A stretch of 64,000 bases of DNA from Psychromonas sp. SA13A (GCF_011378715.1 NZ_WTKU01000002.1:62001-126000), one strand, 5' to 3'; positions 28,443 to 37,531 are shown, counted from the stretch's first letter. Notes: generated by a model from the sequence alone, not told the origin. Translations and numbers: made by a program.

Positions 28443-28526
28443 TAAAGCTTATTCAAAAACCATGTACATAGTTAATTAAATAAGATTTATTGAAATTACA
28501 TATTAGGTGGTTTTTAGAGGTGCATA

Positions 28527-28979
28527 ATGAAGAAAATATTAATAGTCTGTTTAGGTAATATCTGTCGCTCTCCAACAGCTGAAGCAGTGCTTCGGGCGAA
28601 AGCTAAATTGCGTGGTATTGATATTGAAGTCGATTCGGCGGGCACCATTGATTATCATCAAGGTAAAGGCCCTGATAGTAGGGCCAAAGCGGCAGGGGAG
28701 AAGCGTGGATACAGCTTTCGAGGGATCACTTCTCGTCCTGTTAAAGCTGAAGACTTTGTTCACTTTGATTATATTTTAGCTGCAGATGAACAAAACAAAT
28801 GCGATTTATTAGCGCGTTGTCCATTACAATTTAAAACTAAAGTGGATCTATTCTTGAGCATGGCCGAAGTTGATGAAATTGAAATACCCGACCCCTATTA
28901 TGGTGGCGAGCAAGGGTTCGAATTAGTGTTAGATTTGTTAGAAACCGCCAGTGACCAATTATTAGACAAAATAAGTTAA
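28527..28979 (+). CDS. low molecular weight protein-tyrosine phosphatase
   Basis: 150-residue cytoplasmic phosphatase (EC 3.1.3.48). The P-loop C-x5-R is CLGNICRSPTAE with Cys8 and Arg14; the general acid is in the IPDPYYGG loop. Length is typical. Its usual partner, a BY-kinase for polysaccharide export, is not near, so it may be a housekeeping type. Seven bases before the thioesterase gene, implying an operon. Confidence 0.92.
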   Translation: MKKILIVCLGNICRSPTAEAVLRAKAKLRGIDIEVDSAGTIDYHQGKGPDSRAKAAGEKRGYSFRGITSRPVKAEDFVHFDYILAADEQNKCDLLARCPLQFKTKVDLFLSMAEVDEIEIPDPYYGGEQGFELVLDLLETASDQLLDKIS

Positions 28980-28986
28980 TCATTTT

Positions 28987-29391
28987 ATGAGCAATAAAAC
29001 CTACCATCATGCAGTACAAATTTATTATGAAGACACCGACCACTCTGGTGTGGTGTATCACCCAAACTTTTTAAAGTATTTTGAGCGTGCTCGTGAACAC
29101 GTGATTGATAGTCAAGTGCTTAATAGGCTATGGAATGAACAAGGGATCGGCTTTGCTGTTTACAAAGCTAATATGATTTTTCAAGATGGGGTAGAGTTTG
29201 CTGAAATCTGTGATATTCGCACTCACTTTGAGATTGAAGGTAAATATAAAACGGTATGGCGTCAGGAAGTTTGGCGACCTAATGCAATTAGACCAGCTGT
29301 GATTGGTGATATTGAAATGGTCTGCTTGGATAAAAATAAACAACTTCAACCATTACCCTTAGCGATTATTAATTTATTAAACAAAGTGTGA
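28987..29391 (+). CDS. acyl-CoA thioesterase, YbgC/4-hydroxybenzoyl-CoA family
   Basis: 134-residue hot-dog fold protein. The catalytic region IYYEDTDHSGVVYHPNFLKYFERARE (Asp18 as the acid) is characteristic. It cleaves acyl-CoA thioesters; the preferred acyl group is unknown. It is not in a tol-pal cluster, unlike ybgC. Follows the phosphatase gene by seven bases without its own strong ribosome-binding site. Confidence 0.88.
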   Translation: MSNKTYHHAVQIYYEDTDHSGVVYHPNFLKYFERAREHVIDSQVLNRLWNEQGIGFAVYKANMIFQDGVEFAEICDIRTHFEIEGKYKTVWRQEVWRPNAIRPAVIGDIEMVCLDKNKQLQPLPLAIINLLNKV

Positions 29392-29550
29392 TCAAGGTTT
29401 TTAATGCTAATTCAATGCGTAAACTTTTTCGTTGATCTCACTTTATAGGTAAAAAATTATATCAATGTTATCTTTCTCCCAAACACCATGGATTAAACTT
29501 GCGAAATTATAGTTTATAGGTAATTTTGTGATTTTATAAAGGAGACGAAT

Positions 29551-29844
29551 ATGTATTTTGCACAAAATGATCAACGATCATTTCATAGAATGGAACTTAA
29601 CTTACCTATTAAGATCACCAAAGATGAGATTGAACATGAAGGGCTATGTATCGATTTAAGTAGTACCGGAATGCGTATTTCTTTTTCTGCTGAGTTGCTA
29701 AAAACCGATGATATGGTGCATATTCAATTGAACACTGGTGACGAACGTTTCCCTCCTCTTGATGCAGAAGCTAAATTAATTCGTGTGACTGAGCTTGGAC
29801 CTAGTAATTATACGGCCGCAGTGGAGTTTATATCATTAACGTAA
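29551..29844 (+). CDS. PilZ domain protein
   Basis: 97-residue single-domain c-di-GMP receptor candidate. Both PilZ motifs are present: RxxxR (Arg9 and Arg13, RSFHR) and DxSxxG (Asp35-Gly40, DLSSTG), so binding is likely. Such stand-alone PilZ proteins modulate motility or biofilm targets. AAAGGAGA precedes the ATG. Not linked to flagellar genes here. Confidence 0.88.
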   Translation: MYFAQNDQRSFHRMELNLPIKITKDEIEHEGLCIDLSSTGMRISFSAELLKTDDMVHIQLNTGDERFPPLDAEAKLIRVTELGPSNYTAAVEFISLT

Positions 29845-29936
29845 TAACGATACATTAGCGTATTGCATTCTTATTACGTTTATTAATGAGTTTCATCATA
29901 GCTGCTGATTCATAGCTACTTGTACATAGGTAATAG

Positions 29937-30776
29937 TTAAATGCCAAGTAATGAAGTCGCATCGCGATAAATAATAGTTTGATTAAGTTTACTCGCACGA
30001 CAGATTGACATGGTTTGTTGTTTAAAAAAAGTGTGATAAAACTGCCACGGCGTATCTTTGCTCAAGGGATAATGTGAATTGAAATGTATTGCAATGTTAT
30101 CCTTTAAATTCAATTGTTGAGTTTTTTTAGCCACTGTTTTTGATGGATCACTTTGGTTACCTGTGGTGGTACTGGTAAAGCTAAAATAAAATGTATCTAA
30201 ACCCAAACTAATCCCTACACCCGTTGCTTTAACGAAAGCTTCTTTCAATGTCCAACATCTAAAAAATTGTTGCTGTTGTTCCACTCCTGTTAATTCACTT
30301 AACTGTTTATGTTCTTGTGCTGCAAAATAACGTTTAGTTATCGTCGCAATATTAACTTTACGCAGCGGATCTTCAATATCACAACCAACTTCATCCCCAG
30401 CACATATAGCCATAATAATGAGTTGATTATTATGGCTTAGATTAAAACGTATATCATTGTTGTTATTAACTAGGGCAGGTTTACCCTGTGAATTACGGAC
30501 AAATTCTAATGCGGCGGGCGAACAGTTTGTATAGTGGGATAAGACTAAACGGCATAATGAGCGTGTAATTAAGGCAGTATGTTGAGCTTCTTTATGCTTA
30601 TATTTTAATAATTTTTCAGATTCTTCTGTTGTTAACAGACTAGTTAAAAATGTGATTGATTGTTGACACAACTTGGTAGGGTCAATAGACCATAAATCAA
30701 TATGATTAGTTTTTAAGGCATGTAAATTTGAAATAAATGTATCCACTGAGTAGACCTTGTTAGGTAAGGGCAACAT
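29937..30776 (-). CDS. 4'-phosphopantetheinyl transferase, Sfp type
   Basis: 279 residues; transfers phosphopantetheine from CoA to a carrier-protein serine (EC 2.7.8.7). The Sfp-type motifs are VGCDIEDP (Mg-binding Asp and Glu) and CWTLKEAFVKATG with the catalytic Glu-Lys. The long variable tail ends with a beta strand. No polyketide, peptide or PUFA synthase is near; in related marine bacteria such transferases (PfaE) activate omega-3 fatty acid synthases, which is a possible but unproven role here. Confidence 0.88.
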   Translation of the reverse strand: MLPLPNKVYSVDTFISNLHALKTNHIDLWSIDPTKLCQQSITFLTSLLTTEESEKLLKYKHKEAQHTALITRSLCRLVLSHYTNCSPAALEFVRNSQGKPALVNNNNDIRFNLSHNNQLIIMAICAGDEVGCDIEDPLRKVNIATITKRYFAAQEHKQLSELTGVEQQQQFFRCWTLKEAFVKATGVGISLGLDTFYFSFTSTTTGNQSDPSKTVAKKTQQLNLKDNIAIHFNSHYPLSKDTPWQFYHTFFKQQTMSICRASKLNQTIIYRDATSLLGI

Positions 30777-30918
30777 TATAAAGTTTATTAAATCTTAGAT
30801 TAGCATAAATAACTTAAGCCACCATTTTGAAATAAATAGTTAACATATTTATGTTTAATGATTAGGGAGCAACAACACATTGAGCACTGAAAACAGTCAA
30901 TTTGCTTCGCTAGAAATG

Positions 30919-30945
30919 AAAAAAGATAGCTAAGCTATCTTTTTT
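30919..30945 (-). terminator. Rho-independent terminator of tmaR
   Basis: AAAAAAGATAGC pairs with GCTATCTTTTTT around a TAA loop. It works for the minus-strand tmaR gene just upstream in that reading direction; the symmetric A/T ends allow both directions. Confidence 0.9.
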
Positions 30946-30969
30946 CTAGTCACACCAACAAACTATTAT

Positions 30970-31272
30970 TTATTTAGTTGGTTCAGGACGCTTGAATGAA
31001 TTAATTTTTTTATTCACTTCACGGCGTTCTTTAGATAATTCAGCACCTGTGATGATGTGGTCATCAACACGATCTTCGTAATCAGACTGCATATTCTTGA
31101 TGATATTCACAATATCTTCGTGCGTCATACTAGGAGTGATGTATTCAGCTAAGTTTGTTAATAGATCAACACGTTTACGGTTATCACGGATTTTCTTTTC
31201 GTTATCAATGATTTCGCGTTTTAATTTATTTTTACGGCGTGTATTTTTTACTAATTCTAGAACGTTACTCAT
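30970..31272 (-). CDS. tmaR: TmaR (YeeX, DUF496), PTS polar localisation regulator
   Basis: 100-residue highly charged coiled-coil protein, close to E. coli YeeX/Tma[34 protein letters not shown], and [22 protein letters not shown]. In E. coli TmaR clusters at a cell pole and sequesters enzyme I of the sugar phosphotransferase system, limiting its activity. The same role here is inferred. Single-gene unit with terminator. Confidence 0.88.
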   Translation of the reverse strand: MSNVLELVKNTRRKNKLKREIIDNEKKIRDNRKRVDLLTNLAEYITPSMTHEDIVNIIKNMQSDYEDRVDDHIITGAELSKERREVNKKINSFKRPEPTK

Positions 31273-31476
31273 TTATGACACCTTTTGATTTATATACTTA
31301 ATGACAGTTACATAATAACAAATAGAGCTATTCGTTAAAATCAATTAAGAAATTAATGATTTATATTAATAACTTAATTATACCCAGCATAAACATTTAC
31401 GAAACAGATTTTTTGATTTAAATGTCGAAAATTGCAAATTATTAGAAGTAACAATAATTTATTGTCGTTAATGACT

Positions 31477-31511
31477 CCGTCATAAAAATGTCATCCTGAG
31501 CTGTTTATATA
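31477..31511 (+). promoter_or_regulatory. Pho box and -10 element before phoH-type gene
   Basis: CCGTCATAAAAATGTCAT (31477-31494) matches the PhoB consensus of two 7-bp repeats separated by four A/T bases at 16 of 18 positions. A -10-like TATATA at 31506-31511 lies 11 bp downstream, the normal PhoB promoter geometry in which the box replaces the -35 element. AGGAG and the start codon follow. Confidence 0.7.
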
Positions 31512-31538
31512 AAAGTTCACTTACCTGAGGAGCAAACT

Positions 31539-32918
31539 ATGACAGACGTTGCGCGTAAATACTACCTACTCGATACGAACGTTTTATTACATGAACCTTT
31601 AGCTATTTATTCCTTTGAAGAACACAATGTTGTTATTCCGATGACGGTTTTAGAAGAGTTAGACCGTATTAAAGATCGACAAAAAGATGTCAGTCGTGAT
31701 GCCCGTGTTGCGATTCGTTGCTTAGAAAAATTGTTTCAAGATGCAAGCTCAGAGCAAATTACGCAAGGTGTACCAATTGACCACAAAGGAATGTTATTAG
31801 GCGGAGTCATTTCTATTTTTGCTGACCACCATGCTTCATTTATGCAGGAAGCTTTCAGTGAAGATGAGCCGGATAATCGCATTATTAATGCCGCATTATA
31901 TCTGCAACAAAGTAAAGCGCCTGCCAAAGTCGTGTTAGTGACCAAAGACATCAACATGCGCCTCAAAGCAAAAGGGGCGGGACTTAAATGTGTCGAAGAT
32001 TATAGAACCGATCAATTAATTGAAGATGTCCATTTGTTGAGCAAAGGCTATCAGCAAGTGGAAGGTACTTTTTGGGACAATATAAAAAAATGTGAAACAT
32101 TCAATCGTGGTGAGGATACCTACCATCAATTAACCTCTGATAAAATAAATGATCCCTATCCGAACCAATATATTGTCGATGAGAAGTATCAATTTGTTGG
32201 TAAAGTGACGGATCATCTTAAACATAATATTGAGTTATTAGATATTGGTTATGACCGTTTAATGGGACAGCAAGCATGGGGAGTTAATCCAAAAAATATT
32301 TATCAAGGCATGGCGCTTAATGCTCTGCTAGATCCAACCGTGGATTTAGTCATTTTAACTGGACCAGCGGGGTGTGGGAAGACACTTTTGGCTGTCGCTG
32401 CAGCGTTAGAACTCGTTATCGAAAAAAAGCAATATGACAAAATAATTGTTACACGTAATACACCCGATGTGGCTGAAAATATCGGTTTTTTACCTGGGAC
32501 CGAAGAAGAAAAAATGATGCCATGGTTAGCCTCTGTTACCGATACCTTGGAAGTATTACATAAAAATGATAATTGCAGTACAAGCTCAGTTAACTACATA
32601 ATGGATAAGGCAAATATACAATTTAAGTCGGTCAATTTTATGCGTGGTCGAAGCATTCAAAATAGTTTTGTTTTACTCGATGAATGCCAAAACCTAACCG
32701 CCTCGCAACTTAAAACTATTATCACTCGCTGTGGAGAGGGCACTAAAATTGTATGCTCAGGTAATTTAGCACAAATCGACAGCAATTATTTAACCCCAGT
32801 CACTTCAGGTTTAACCTATATCGTTGAGCGTTTTAAACAATTCGAAGGCAGTGCAAATATCTACCTTAATGGCGTGATCCGCAGCCGTTTAGCTGAGTTT
32901 GCAGAGGAACATTTGTAA
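31539..32918 (+). CDS. PIN-PhoH fusion protein (PhoH2-type RNA helicase/ribonuclease)
   Basis: 459 residues in two parts: an N-terminal PIN nuclease domain (acidic site Asp12 in LLDTNVLLHEP, Asp in LEELDRIKD, later VTKDINMRLKA) and a C-terminal PhoH ATPase domain with Walker A GPAGCGKT (about 275-282) and Walker B VLLDECQN (about 378). PhoH2 proteins of other bacteria unwind and cleave RNA. A Pho box just upstream suggests induction by phosphate starvation. AGGAGC precedes the ATG. Ends with a terminator-like hairpin. Confidence 0.93.
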   Translation: MTDVARKYYLLDTNVLLHEPLAIYSFEEHNVVIPMTVLEELDRIKDRQKDVSRDARVAIRCLEKLFQDASSEQITQGVPIDHKGMLLGGVISIFADHHASFMQEAFSEDEPDNRIINAALYLQQSKAPAKVVLVTKDINMRLKAKGAGLKCVEDYRTDQLIEDVHLLSKGYQQVEGTFWDNIKKCETFNRGEDTYHQLTSDKINDPYPNQYIVDEKYQFVGKVTDHLKHNIELLDIGYDRLMGQQAWGVNPKNIYQGMALNALLDPTVDLVILTGPAGCGKTLLAVAAALELVIEKKQYDKIIVTRNTPDVAENIGFLPGTEEEKMMPWLASVTDTLEVLHKNDNCSTSSVNYIMDKANIQFKSVNFMRGRSIQNSFVLLDECQNLTASQLKTIITRCGEGTKIVCSGNLAQIDSNYLTPVTSGLTYIVERFKQFEGSANIYLNGVIRSRLAEFAEEHL

Positions 32919-32960
32919 TAATAAATAACGTTCTTCATGCCGTTAGTTATGTAAACTATG

Positions 32961-32994
32961 TAATTCCGTATTTTGGTACGGAATTATTCTGTTT
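32961..32994 (+). terminator. terminator-like hairpin after phoH-type gene
   Basis: TAATTCCGTA pairs with TACGGAATTA around TTTTGG, followed by TTCTGTTTATT, a broken T tract. Confidence 0.65.
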
Positions 32995-33147
32995 ATTCAC
33001 ATGATTAAGGTTTTAGTTTGATATTTAACACATTCTCTGGTGCGCTAGTTGTGGACACACCAATTTAGTGGAAGTGGCGTTCGTTACAGACGTCTATCAG
33101 TTTACCTTCAATCAGCCTCTTTCAACGAACCTTTCTACACCCCTATT

Positions 33148-34062
33148 TTAAAGTAACAACATGCCTAACAATGGCATAAGAATAAACGCGAGTAAGGTTT
33201 GCATTGTAATAATGGAAGCCATTGATTCGATATCTCCTCCTAATTGGCGAGCTAATATATAAGAAGAGGGAGCGGTGGGCGTTATAAACGCAATAAGTAA
33301 AACGGCTGCGGCAACGCCATTTAGGCCGGTATAGGTTATCAGTGCGACTGCTATTAATGGCTTTAACCCGAACTGTATCAGTGATGAGTACACAATCGCT
33401 TTGAAGTGACCATGAATAGATTCTAGTTTTAAAGCTGCTCCAACGGCTAATAGCCCAAAAGGTAAAGCAGCTCGTCCTACTATCTCTAGGATATCTCCAG
33501 CAATACTCGGAACACCGATACCACTTAAACTTAAAAACCAACCAATAGTGCAACCGATAATCAGTGGATTAAACATAATTGATTTTATAAATTGTAACGT
33601 GCCTGTGATCGATGTTTTTCCCCAAATAACAAAAATCGATATACACCAAAGGTTAATCAATACGATCATAAATCCTGCTGCAACTGAGCTCATTGCCACA
33701 CCCGTTGCCCCATACAAGCTTTGCGCAACAGCAAAGGCGATGTAGGTATTGAAGCGAATACCACCTTGGAACACTGATGTAAAGTTTGCGTTGTCTTCTG
33801 TTAGTTTAGGACGCAACAGTATTAATAAAATGGCAGAAACCGTTAAGGTACCAAATATAACTAATAGCATTGAAGCCCAAGGCATACCTGTAATAGATTG
33901 CTGGCCAAGTGTTCTAATTAGGAGCGCTGGAAACAGGATAAAATAGGTGAGTTTTTCTATACCTGGCCAAGTATCTTCAGGTAAGAATTTAGTGCGTTTT
34001 AAAATAAATCCAAGAATAATAAGCGCTATTATGGGAATTAGTGTGTAAATAAAAGTTATCAT
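33148..34062 (-). CDS. AEC family transporter
   Basis: 304-residue inner-membrane protein with about ten hydrophobic helices in two inverted repeats, the auxin efflux carrier-type fold. N-terminus IPIIALIILGFILKRTKFLPED and the central YVGCTIGWFLS-like helix (PLIIGCTIGWFLSLSG) are typical; the second half has TPTAPSSYILARQLGGD. Members export or import carboxylates such as malonate or malate. Substrate not readable. Flanked upstream by an 8-bp tandem repeat. Confidence 0.88.
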   Translation of the reverse strand: MITFIYTLIPIIALIILGFILKRTKFLPEDTWPGIEKLTYFILFPALLIRTLGQQSITGMPWASMLLVIFGTLTVSAILLILLRPKLTEDNANFTSVFQGGIRFNTYIAFAVAQSLYGATGVAMSSVAAGFMIVLINLWCISIFVIWGKTSITGTLQFIKSIMFNPLIIGCTIGWFLSLSGIGVPSIAGDILEIVGRAALPFGLLAVGAALKLESIHGHFKAIVYSSLIQFGLKPLIAVALITYTGLNGVAAAVLLIAFITPTAPSSYILARQLGGDIESMASIITMQTLLAFILMPLLGMLLL

Positions 34063-34080
34063 TGTTTACTCATTATTTAT

Positions 34081-34112
34081 TGATTTATTGATTTATTGAT
34101 TTATTGATTTAT
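34081..34112. repeat. 8-bp tandem repeat, four copies
   Basis: TGATTTAT is repeated four times exactly, about 18 bp upstream of the AEC transporter start (minus strand), within its likely promoter region. Confidence 0.95.
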
Positions 34113-34519
34113 AGATTATTACTTGATTACAAGAAATAAAAAAAGCTGCTTGTATAGTCGTTCTACTGTCGGGATGTGGGAATATCACGATGTCTCGCAT
34201 GCTTTATTACGCTTATTACCACGTTATTTATTTTTTTACGTTTTATTCAGTTTATATTTTTGAGTTTACATTTTTTATTTGAATAAATGTTAATTTTTAA
34301 GTTATTTTAGTAACAAATTATGCCTCTTTTTTTAACAAAAGTATTGAGGCTTACTATCAATGCATAAACATTAGAGCTGTTCGTAAATTAATTACAATAT
34401 TGTTCTGCAATTGTTTGTTATTAAGGCGTATTCCACCATTTATAATGGAACTTTTAAACCTTTCCTATCTTTTACGCTGATGTATGATTATTCATTAAAA
34501 TTTTTTAGAGGAATGTAAT
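34113..34519. other. AT-rich intergenic region
   Basis: No gene seen on either strand. It holds a weak stem TGCCTC/GAGGC (about 34321-34349) with a long loop and must contain the divergent promoters of the AEC and SnoaL-like genes. Confidence 0.5.
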
Positions 34520-34906
34520 ATGGCAGATCAGTTACAGCAAAATAAAAGTAATGCTCAAGCGTTTTATGACATGATGTTTAATCAATGTAAACCACGTGAA
34601 GCGATTGAATTGTATGCTGGTGATGAATATATCCAGCATAACCCGCATGTTGGAAATGGTAAGGAAGCATTCATTGAATACTTTGAACGCATGGCTAAAG
34701 AATATCCGGAAAAGCATACCTATTTTAAACGTGTGATCGCCGAAAATGACTTAGTAGTACTTCATTGTCACCAACTGTGGCCTGGCTCCCAAGATTATGC
34801 TGGAATCGATATTTTTAGATTTGACCATAATGGCAAAATAGTAGAACACTGGGATGTATTACAAGTAGTGACGTCTGATTCAAAAAACACTAACGGCTTG
34901 TTCTAA
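34520..34906 (+). CDS. SnoaL-like / NTF2-fold polyketide-cyclase family protein
   Basis: 128-residue cytoplasmic protein with the NTF2-like cone fold signature of the SnoaL group: AFYDMMFNQCKPREAIELYAGDEYIQHNP, VLHCHQLWPG, DIFRFDHNGKIVEHWDV. Members include small hydrolases, isomerases and binding proteins, so no specific reaction is assigned. AGAGGAATG precedes the start. Confidence 0.8.
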   Translation: MADQLQQNKSNAQAFYDMMFNQCKPREAIELYAGDEYIQHNPHVGNGKEAFIEYFERMAKEYPEKHTYFKRVIAENDLVVLHCHQLWPGSQDYAGIDIFRFDHNGKIVEHWDVLQVVTSDSKNTNGLF

Positions 34907-35056
34907 GTTCCTGCCATCATCGCTTCTTGAATACCAAAACTATTAATAATTTCTTGAATTTTTGTGTTTGAAAGAGTTTGCTGTGTTAGCGGATCCGCTG
35001 TTTGTAAGGCAATATATAATTACAAACAGTTGTTTAAGCATAGTGAAGGAAAAGTA

Positions 35057-35581
35057 ATGAACACATTACATATTGGTGAGTGCGTACTTGATACTGAGCA
35101 GATTAAACGGGGCGTGAGTAACGTTGCGTTGCAATTGAATCAAAAATTTAATAATGAAAGCGTGGTTATTATTACCGTGATACCTGGGGGTATAATATTT
35201 ACAGCTGATTTAGTTCGTGAATTAAAGTTTGATATTAGTATGGATTATATTTCCTGTTTACATACACCGGGAGATAGAAATAATAGCTCAGAGATTATAT
35301 TTCATCATAATATTAATTTAAAAAATCAACATGTTGTATTGATTGATGATGCCATTGAGTCCGGCGGCACCATGAAACGAATTTGCCAATTTCTAACAGA
35401 TAATTTTGAACTTAGCTCTTTATCGATTGCTACACTTTTCGTTAAACCGGGGCGAGTTTTGATTCCAGTTGAACAATACTACGCTGTCGAAATGGATAAT
35501 GATGATTTGCTGGTGGGTTATGGTTTACCTTGGCAGAATAAGTTTCGTAACATTCCCTATATTTCAAAGTTAATTAAATAA
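35057..35581 (+). CDS. phosphoribosyltransferase family protein (hypoxanthine PRT-like)
   Basis: 174 residues. The PRPP-binding motif is present in a modified form, VVLIDDAIESGGTMKRI (usual pattern VLIVEDIxDTGxTL), and the distribution of strands and the VVIITVIPGGIIFTADLVREL segment match Hpt-type enzymes that salvage hypoxanthine or guanine. Divergence from canonical Hpt means the base specificity is uncertain. ATG 35057 is chosen because AAGGA lies six bases upstream; an upstream in-frame TTG (34964) adds a Cys-rich tail unlike the family. Confidence 0.75.
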   Translation: MNTLHIGECVLDTEQIKRGVSNVALQLNQKFNNESVVIITVIPGGIIFTADLVRELKFDISMDYISCLHTPGDRNNSSEIIFHHNINLKNQHVVLIDDAIESGGTMKRICQFLTDNFELSSLSIATLFVKPGRVLIPVEQYYAVEMDNDDLLVGYGLPWQNKFRNIPYISKLIK

Positions 35582-35674
35582 TTCTATCGCTAAAAAATTC
35601 AACACGAGTTTAATATAAGCTTAATTCCAAAGGCTTTCTTGTTAATAACTTTCTTACTTATAAAAGGTGGAGAT

Positions 35675-35791
35675 ATGTTCGAAAAGATTAAAGCCCAAAC
35701 AAATATAAGCTATTTTTACATAAATACAGAGTTGGCAGGTAAACCAACTCTGTTATACGAAGTCTTAATACCAAATAGTGCGAAGTATTAA
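35675..35791 (+). CDS. possible small protein (38 aa)
   Basis: Not recognised. A strong ribosome-binding site AAGGTGGAG precedes an ATG opening 38 codons (MFEKIKAQTNISYFY ... LIPNSAKY). The second half of the frame contains a perfect 10-bp hairpin (35726-35753), so the region could instead be a structured 3' end of the convergent MFS gene. No membrane segment. Confidence 0.35.
   Translation: MFEKIKAQTNISYFYINTELAGKPTLLYEVLIPNSAKY
35726..35753. repeat. perfect 10-bp hairpin
   Basis: ACAGAGTTGG pairs with CCAACTCTGT around CAGGTAAA, about 40 bases past the stop of the minus-strand MFS gene. No adjacent T tract; may be a transcript-end structure for that gene. Confidence 0.75.
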
Positions 35792-35793
35792 TC

Positions 35794-36990
35794 CTAAATT
35801 GCAACTGCTAGTTTGTTTTTAGTATTTAATTGCATGTAACTTAATGCCCACATTATAAAGCCACCAAAAAATAAGACAGCAGCAACATAACCAGTTTGGT
35901 TGGGTTGTGCACCCTGTGCAATGGCCATTCCACCTACCCAAGGTCCGATAGCATTCGCCACATTAAATGCACATTGAACTAGTGCGCCAATCATGGCATG
36001 CCCATCGGGTGATACGTCCATTAATAATGTTTGAATCAAAGTAGCTAAACCAATACTGCAACCAATTAAGAAAATAACGGCGTATAACTGCCAAATATTA
36101 TGACTAGCGTTGACGTAGGCGATAGCAAATATAATCGCGCAAATTAAGCTTAAACCAGTGGCTTTGATAGCAGAAACATCTGCCGCTTTACCCAAGAAAT
36201 AATTGCCTAAAGTACAACCGATACCGAACATAACCATTGCAATCGAAATAGTGTAAGCAGGTGTTTGAGTAACATCTAGGATCGTGTCAGCAATGTAGGT
36301 ATAAATACAAAATACGCCACCAAAACCAATGATCACAATACCTAGAATCGACCATACTAATTTATCTTTTAATACACTGAATTCATTGATCAAGTTAGAC
36401 GGTTTACTGTTGTCGATGTTAGGTACTACTTTATAGACAAATAATAACGCAATCAGTGATAAAACGGATGCACCACCTAGGCAGTAACGCCAGCTTAGGT
36501 TTTGTCCAACTAACGTGACTAATGGTACGCCAACAATGGTTGCAATGGTTAATCCCATAAATATTTTAGACATAAAAGAGGCGCGTTTTCCCTTTGGGGC
36601 AATATCTGCAGCCAACAGAATTGCGGCCCCAAAATATGCACCGTGCGGCAAGCCACTTAGAAAACGAAAAAATATTAATTGATTTAACGAATTTGACAGG
36701 GCACTTAATCCGTTGGCAATAAACATTAATGTTAAGAAAATAAGTAATGCTTTACGTTTACGCATGTTAGCAGTGGTTAACATTAAGATAGGAGCGCCTA
36801 CTACAACGCCCATTGCATAAGCACTAATAGCGTAACCAGATTGTGTCGGGGTAACATTAAAGGTTTCACTGATTAAAGGCAGCATTGGCATCATAGAGAA
36901 TTCGGTTAACCCTAAAATAAAGGTCCCTAACGCCAATACGAACATAATTGCAGTTCTATTTAGTGGTTGTGTTGTGTTAGAAAAAATCAT
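35794..36990 (-). CDS. MFS transporter, DHA1 (AraJ-like) family
   Basis: 398-residue inner-membrane antiporter with 12 hydrophobic helices. The N-terminal AIMFVLALGTFILGLTEF and MMPMLPLISETF, the loop motif near residue 75 (NMRKRKALL), and RFLSGLPHGAYFGAA are typical of the AraJ/YdhP sugar or drug efflux branch. Substrate unknown. AAGGAT precedes the start. Likely monocistronic; a heptamer repeat array lies 226 bp upstream. Confidence 0.88.
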   Translation of the reverse strand: MIFSNTTQPLNRTAIMFVLALGTFILGLTEFSMMPMLPLISETFNVTPTQSGYAISAYAMGVVVGAPILMLTTANMRKRKALLIFLTLMFIANGLSALSNSLNQLIFFRFLSGLPHGAYFGAAILLAADIAPKGKRASFMSKIFMGLTIATIVGVPLVTLVGQNLSWRYCLGGASVLSLIALLFVYKVVPNIDNSKPSNLINEFSVLKDKLVWSILGIVIIGFGGVFCIYTYIADTILDVTQTPAYTISIAMVMFGIGCTLGNYFLGKAADVSAIKATGLSLICAIIFAIAYVNASHNIWQLYAVIFLIGCSIGLATLIQTLLMDVSPDGHAMIGALVQCAFNVANAIGPWVGGMAIAQGAQPNQTGYVAAVLFFGGFIMWALSYMQLNTKNKLAVAI

Positions 36991-37215
36991 GAATATCCTT
37001 GCAGGGATGCTTACTTATGACACTCATCTATTAACAGGAGCACTGATCGTGAACTCAATTGATAGAATGTTAAAAGTAATGATGTAATAAAGCGCGTATG
37101 TTAAATCTTAATGTGATCTTAGTCACTCATAAACTGTGTTTTATTACATAATTTTTTATCTAGAAGGGCTGGCTTTGTTTGTTACTTATTTTTCTATATT
37201 CCGATATGTCAGTAT

Positions 37216-37284
37216 TTCTTGATTCTAGGTTCTAGGTTCTAGGTTCTAGGTTCTAGGTTCTTGATTCTAGGTCTAGGTTCTAGG
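37216..37284. repeat. heptanucleotide TTCTAGG repeat array
   Basis: TTCTTGA, five TTCTAGG, TTCTTGA, TTCTAGG, TCTAGG (one base lost) and TTCTAGG in direct succession. The array lies in a 540-bp gene-free region between the MFS gene and the duplicated ABM-domain gene; apart from the array this region shows only a possible 12-codon frame from GTG 37049. Perfect tandem copies suggest recent slippage. Confidence 0.95.
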
Positions 37285-37531
37285 TTTTATTTTTTATAGC
37301 GAGGGTTAAGCTGTTCATAATGTTTTGTTTTATCTGTTTTAGGAATGACACCATATAATGCACTTTAATTATCAATATATTTTATAAACTGATTCAATTT
37401 TATCGTTATTATAAAATATTACTTAAAGGATTAAACTTTATTTCAAGTTGTGAAACGCTTAAAAGCAGTGTTTAGAGTAACTCCATTGCACCTAATCGTT
37501 GAACTCAATATCTAATAAGTAAGGAAAAAAT

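Noticed and set aside
33001-33147. Possible IS remnant downstream of the PIN-PhoH gene
   Set aside because: A TGTGGACACACC segment and GTTCGTT/AACGAAC ends recall insertion elements, but no transposase residue or target duplication could be shown.
33143-33553. 136-codon minus-strand frame overlapping the AEC transporter
   Set aside because: Same strand but different frame; Tyr/Arg/Ser-rich peptide with no family features, whereas the AEC frame is clear.
37049-37087. 12-codon leader peptide (GTG start with AGGAG)
   Set aside because: Good ribosome-binding site, but the nearest downstream plus-strand gene is 445 bp away and no attenuator was seen.
37216-37284. CRISPR array
   Set aside because: The TTCTAGG units are contiguous 7-mers with no spacers and no cas genes nearby.
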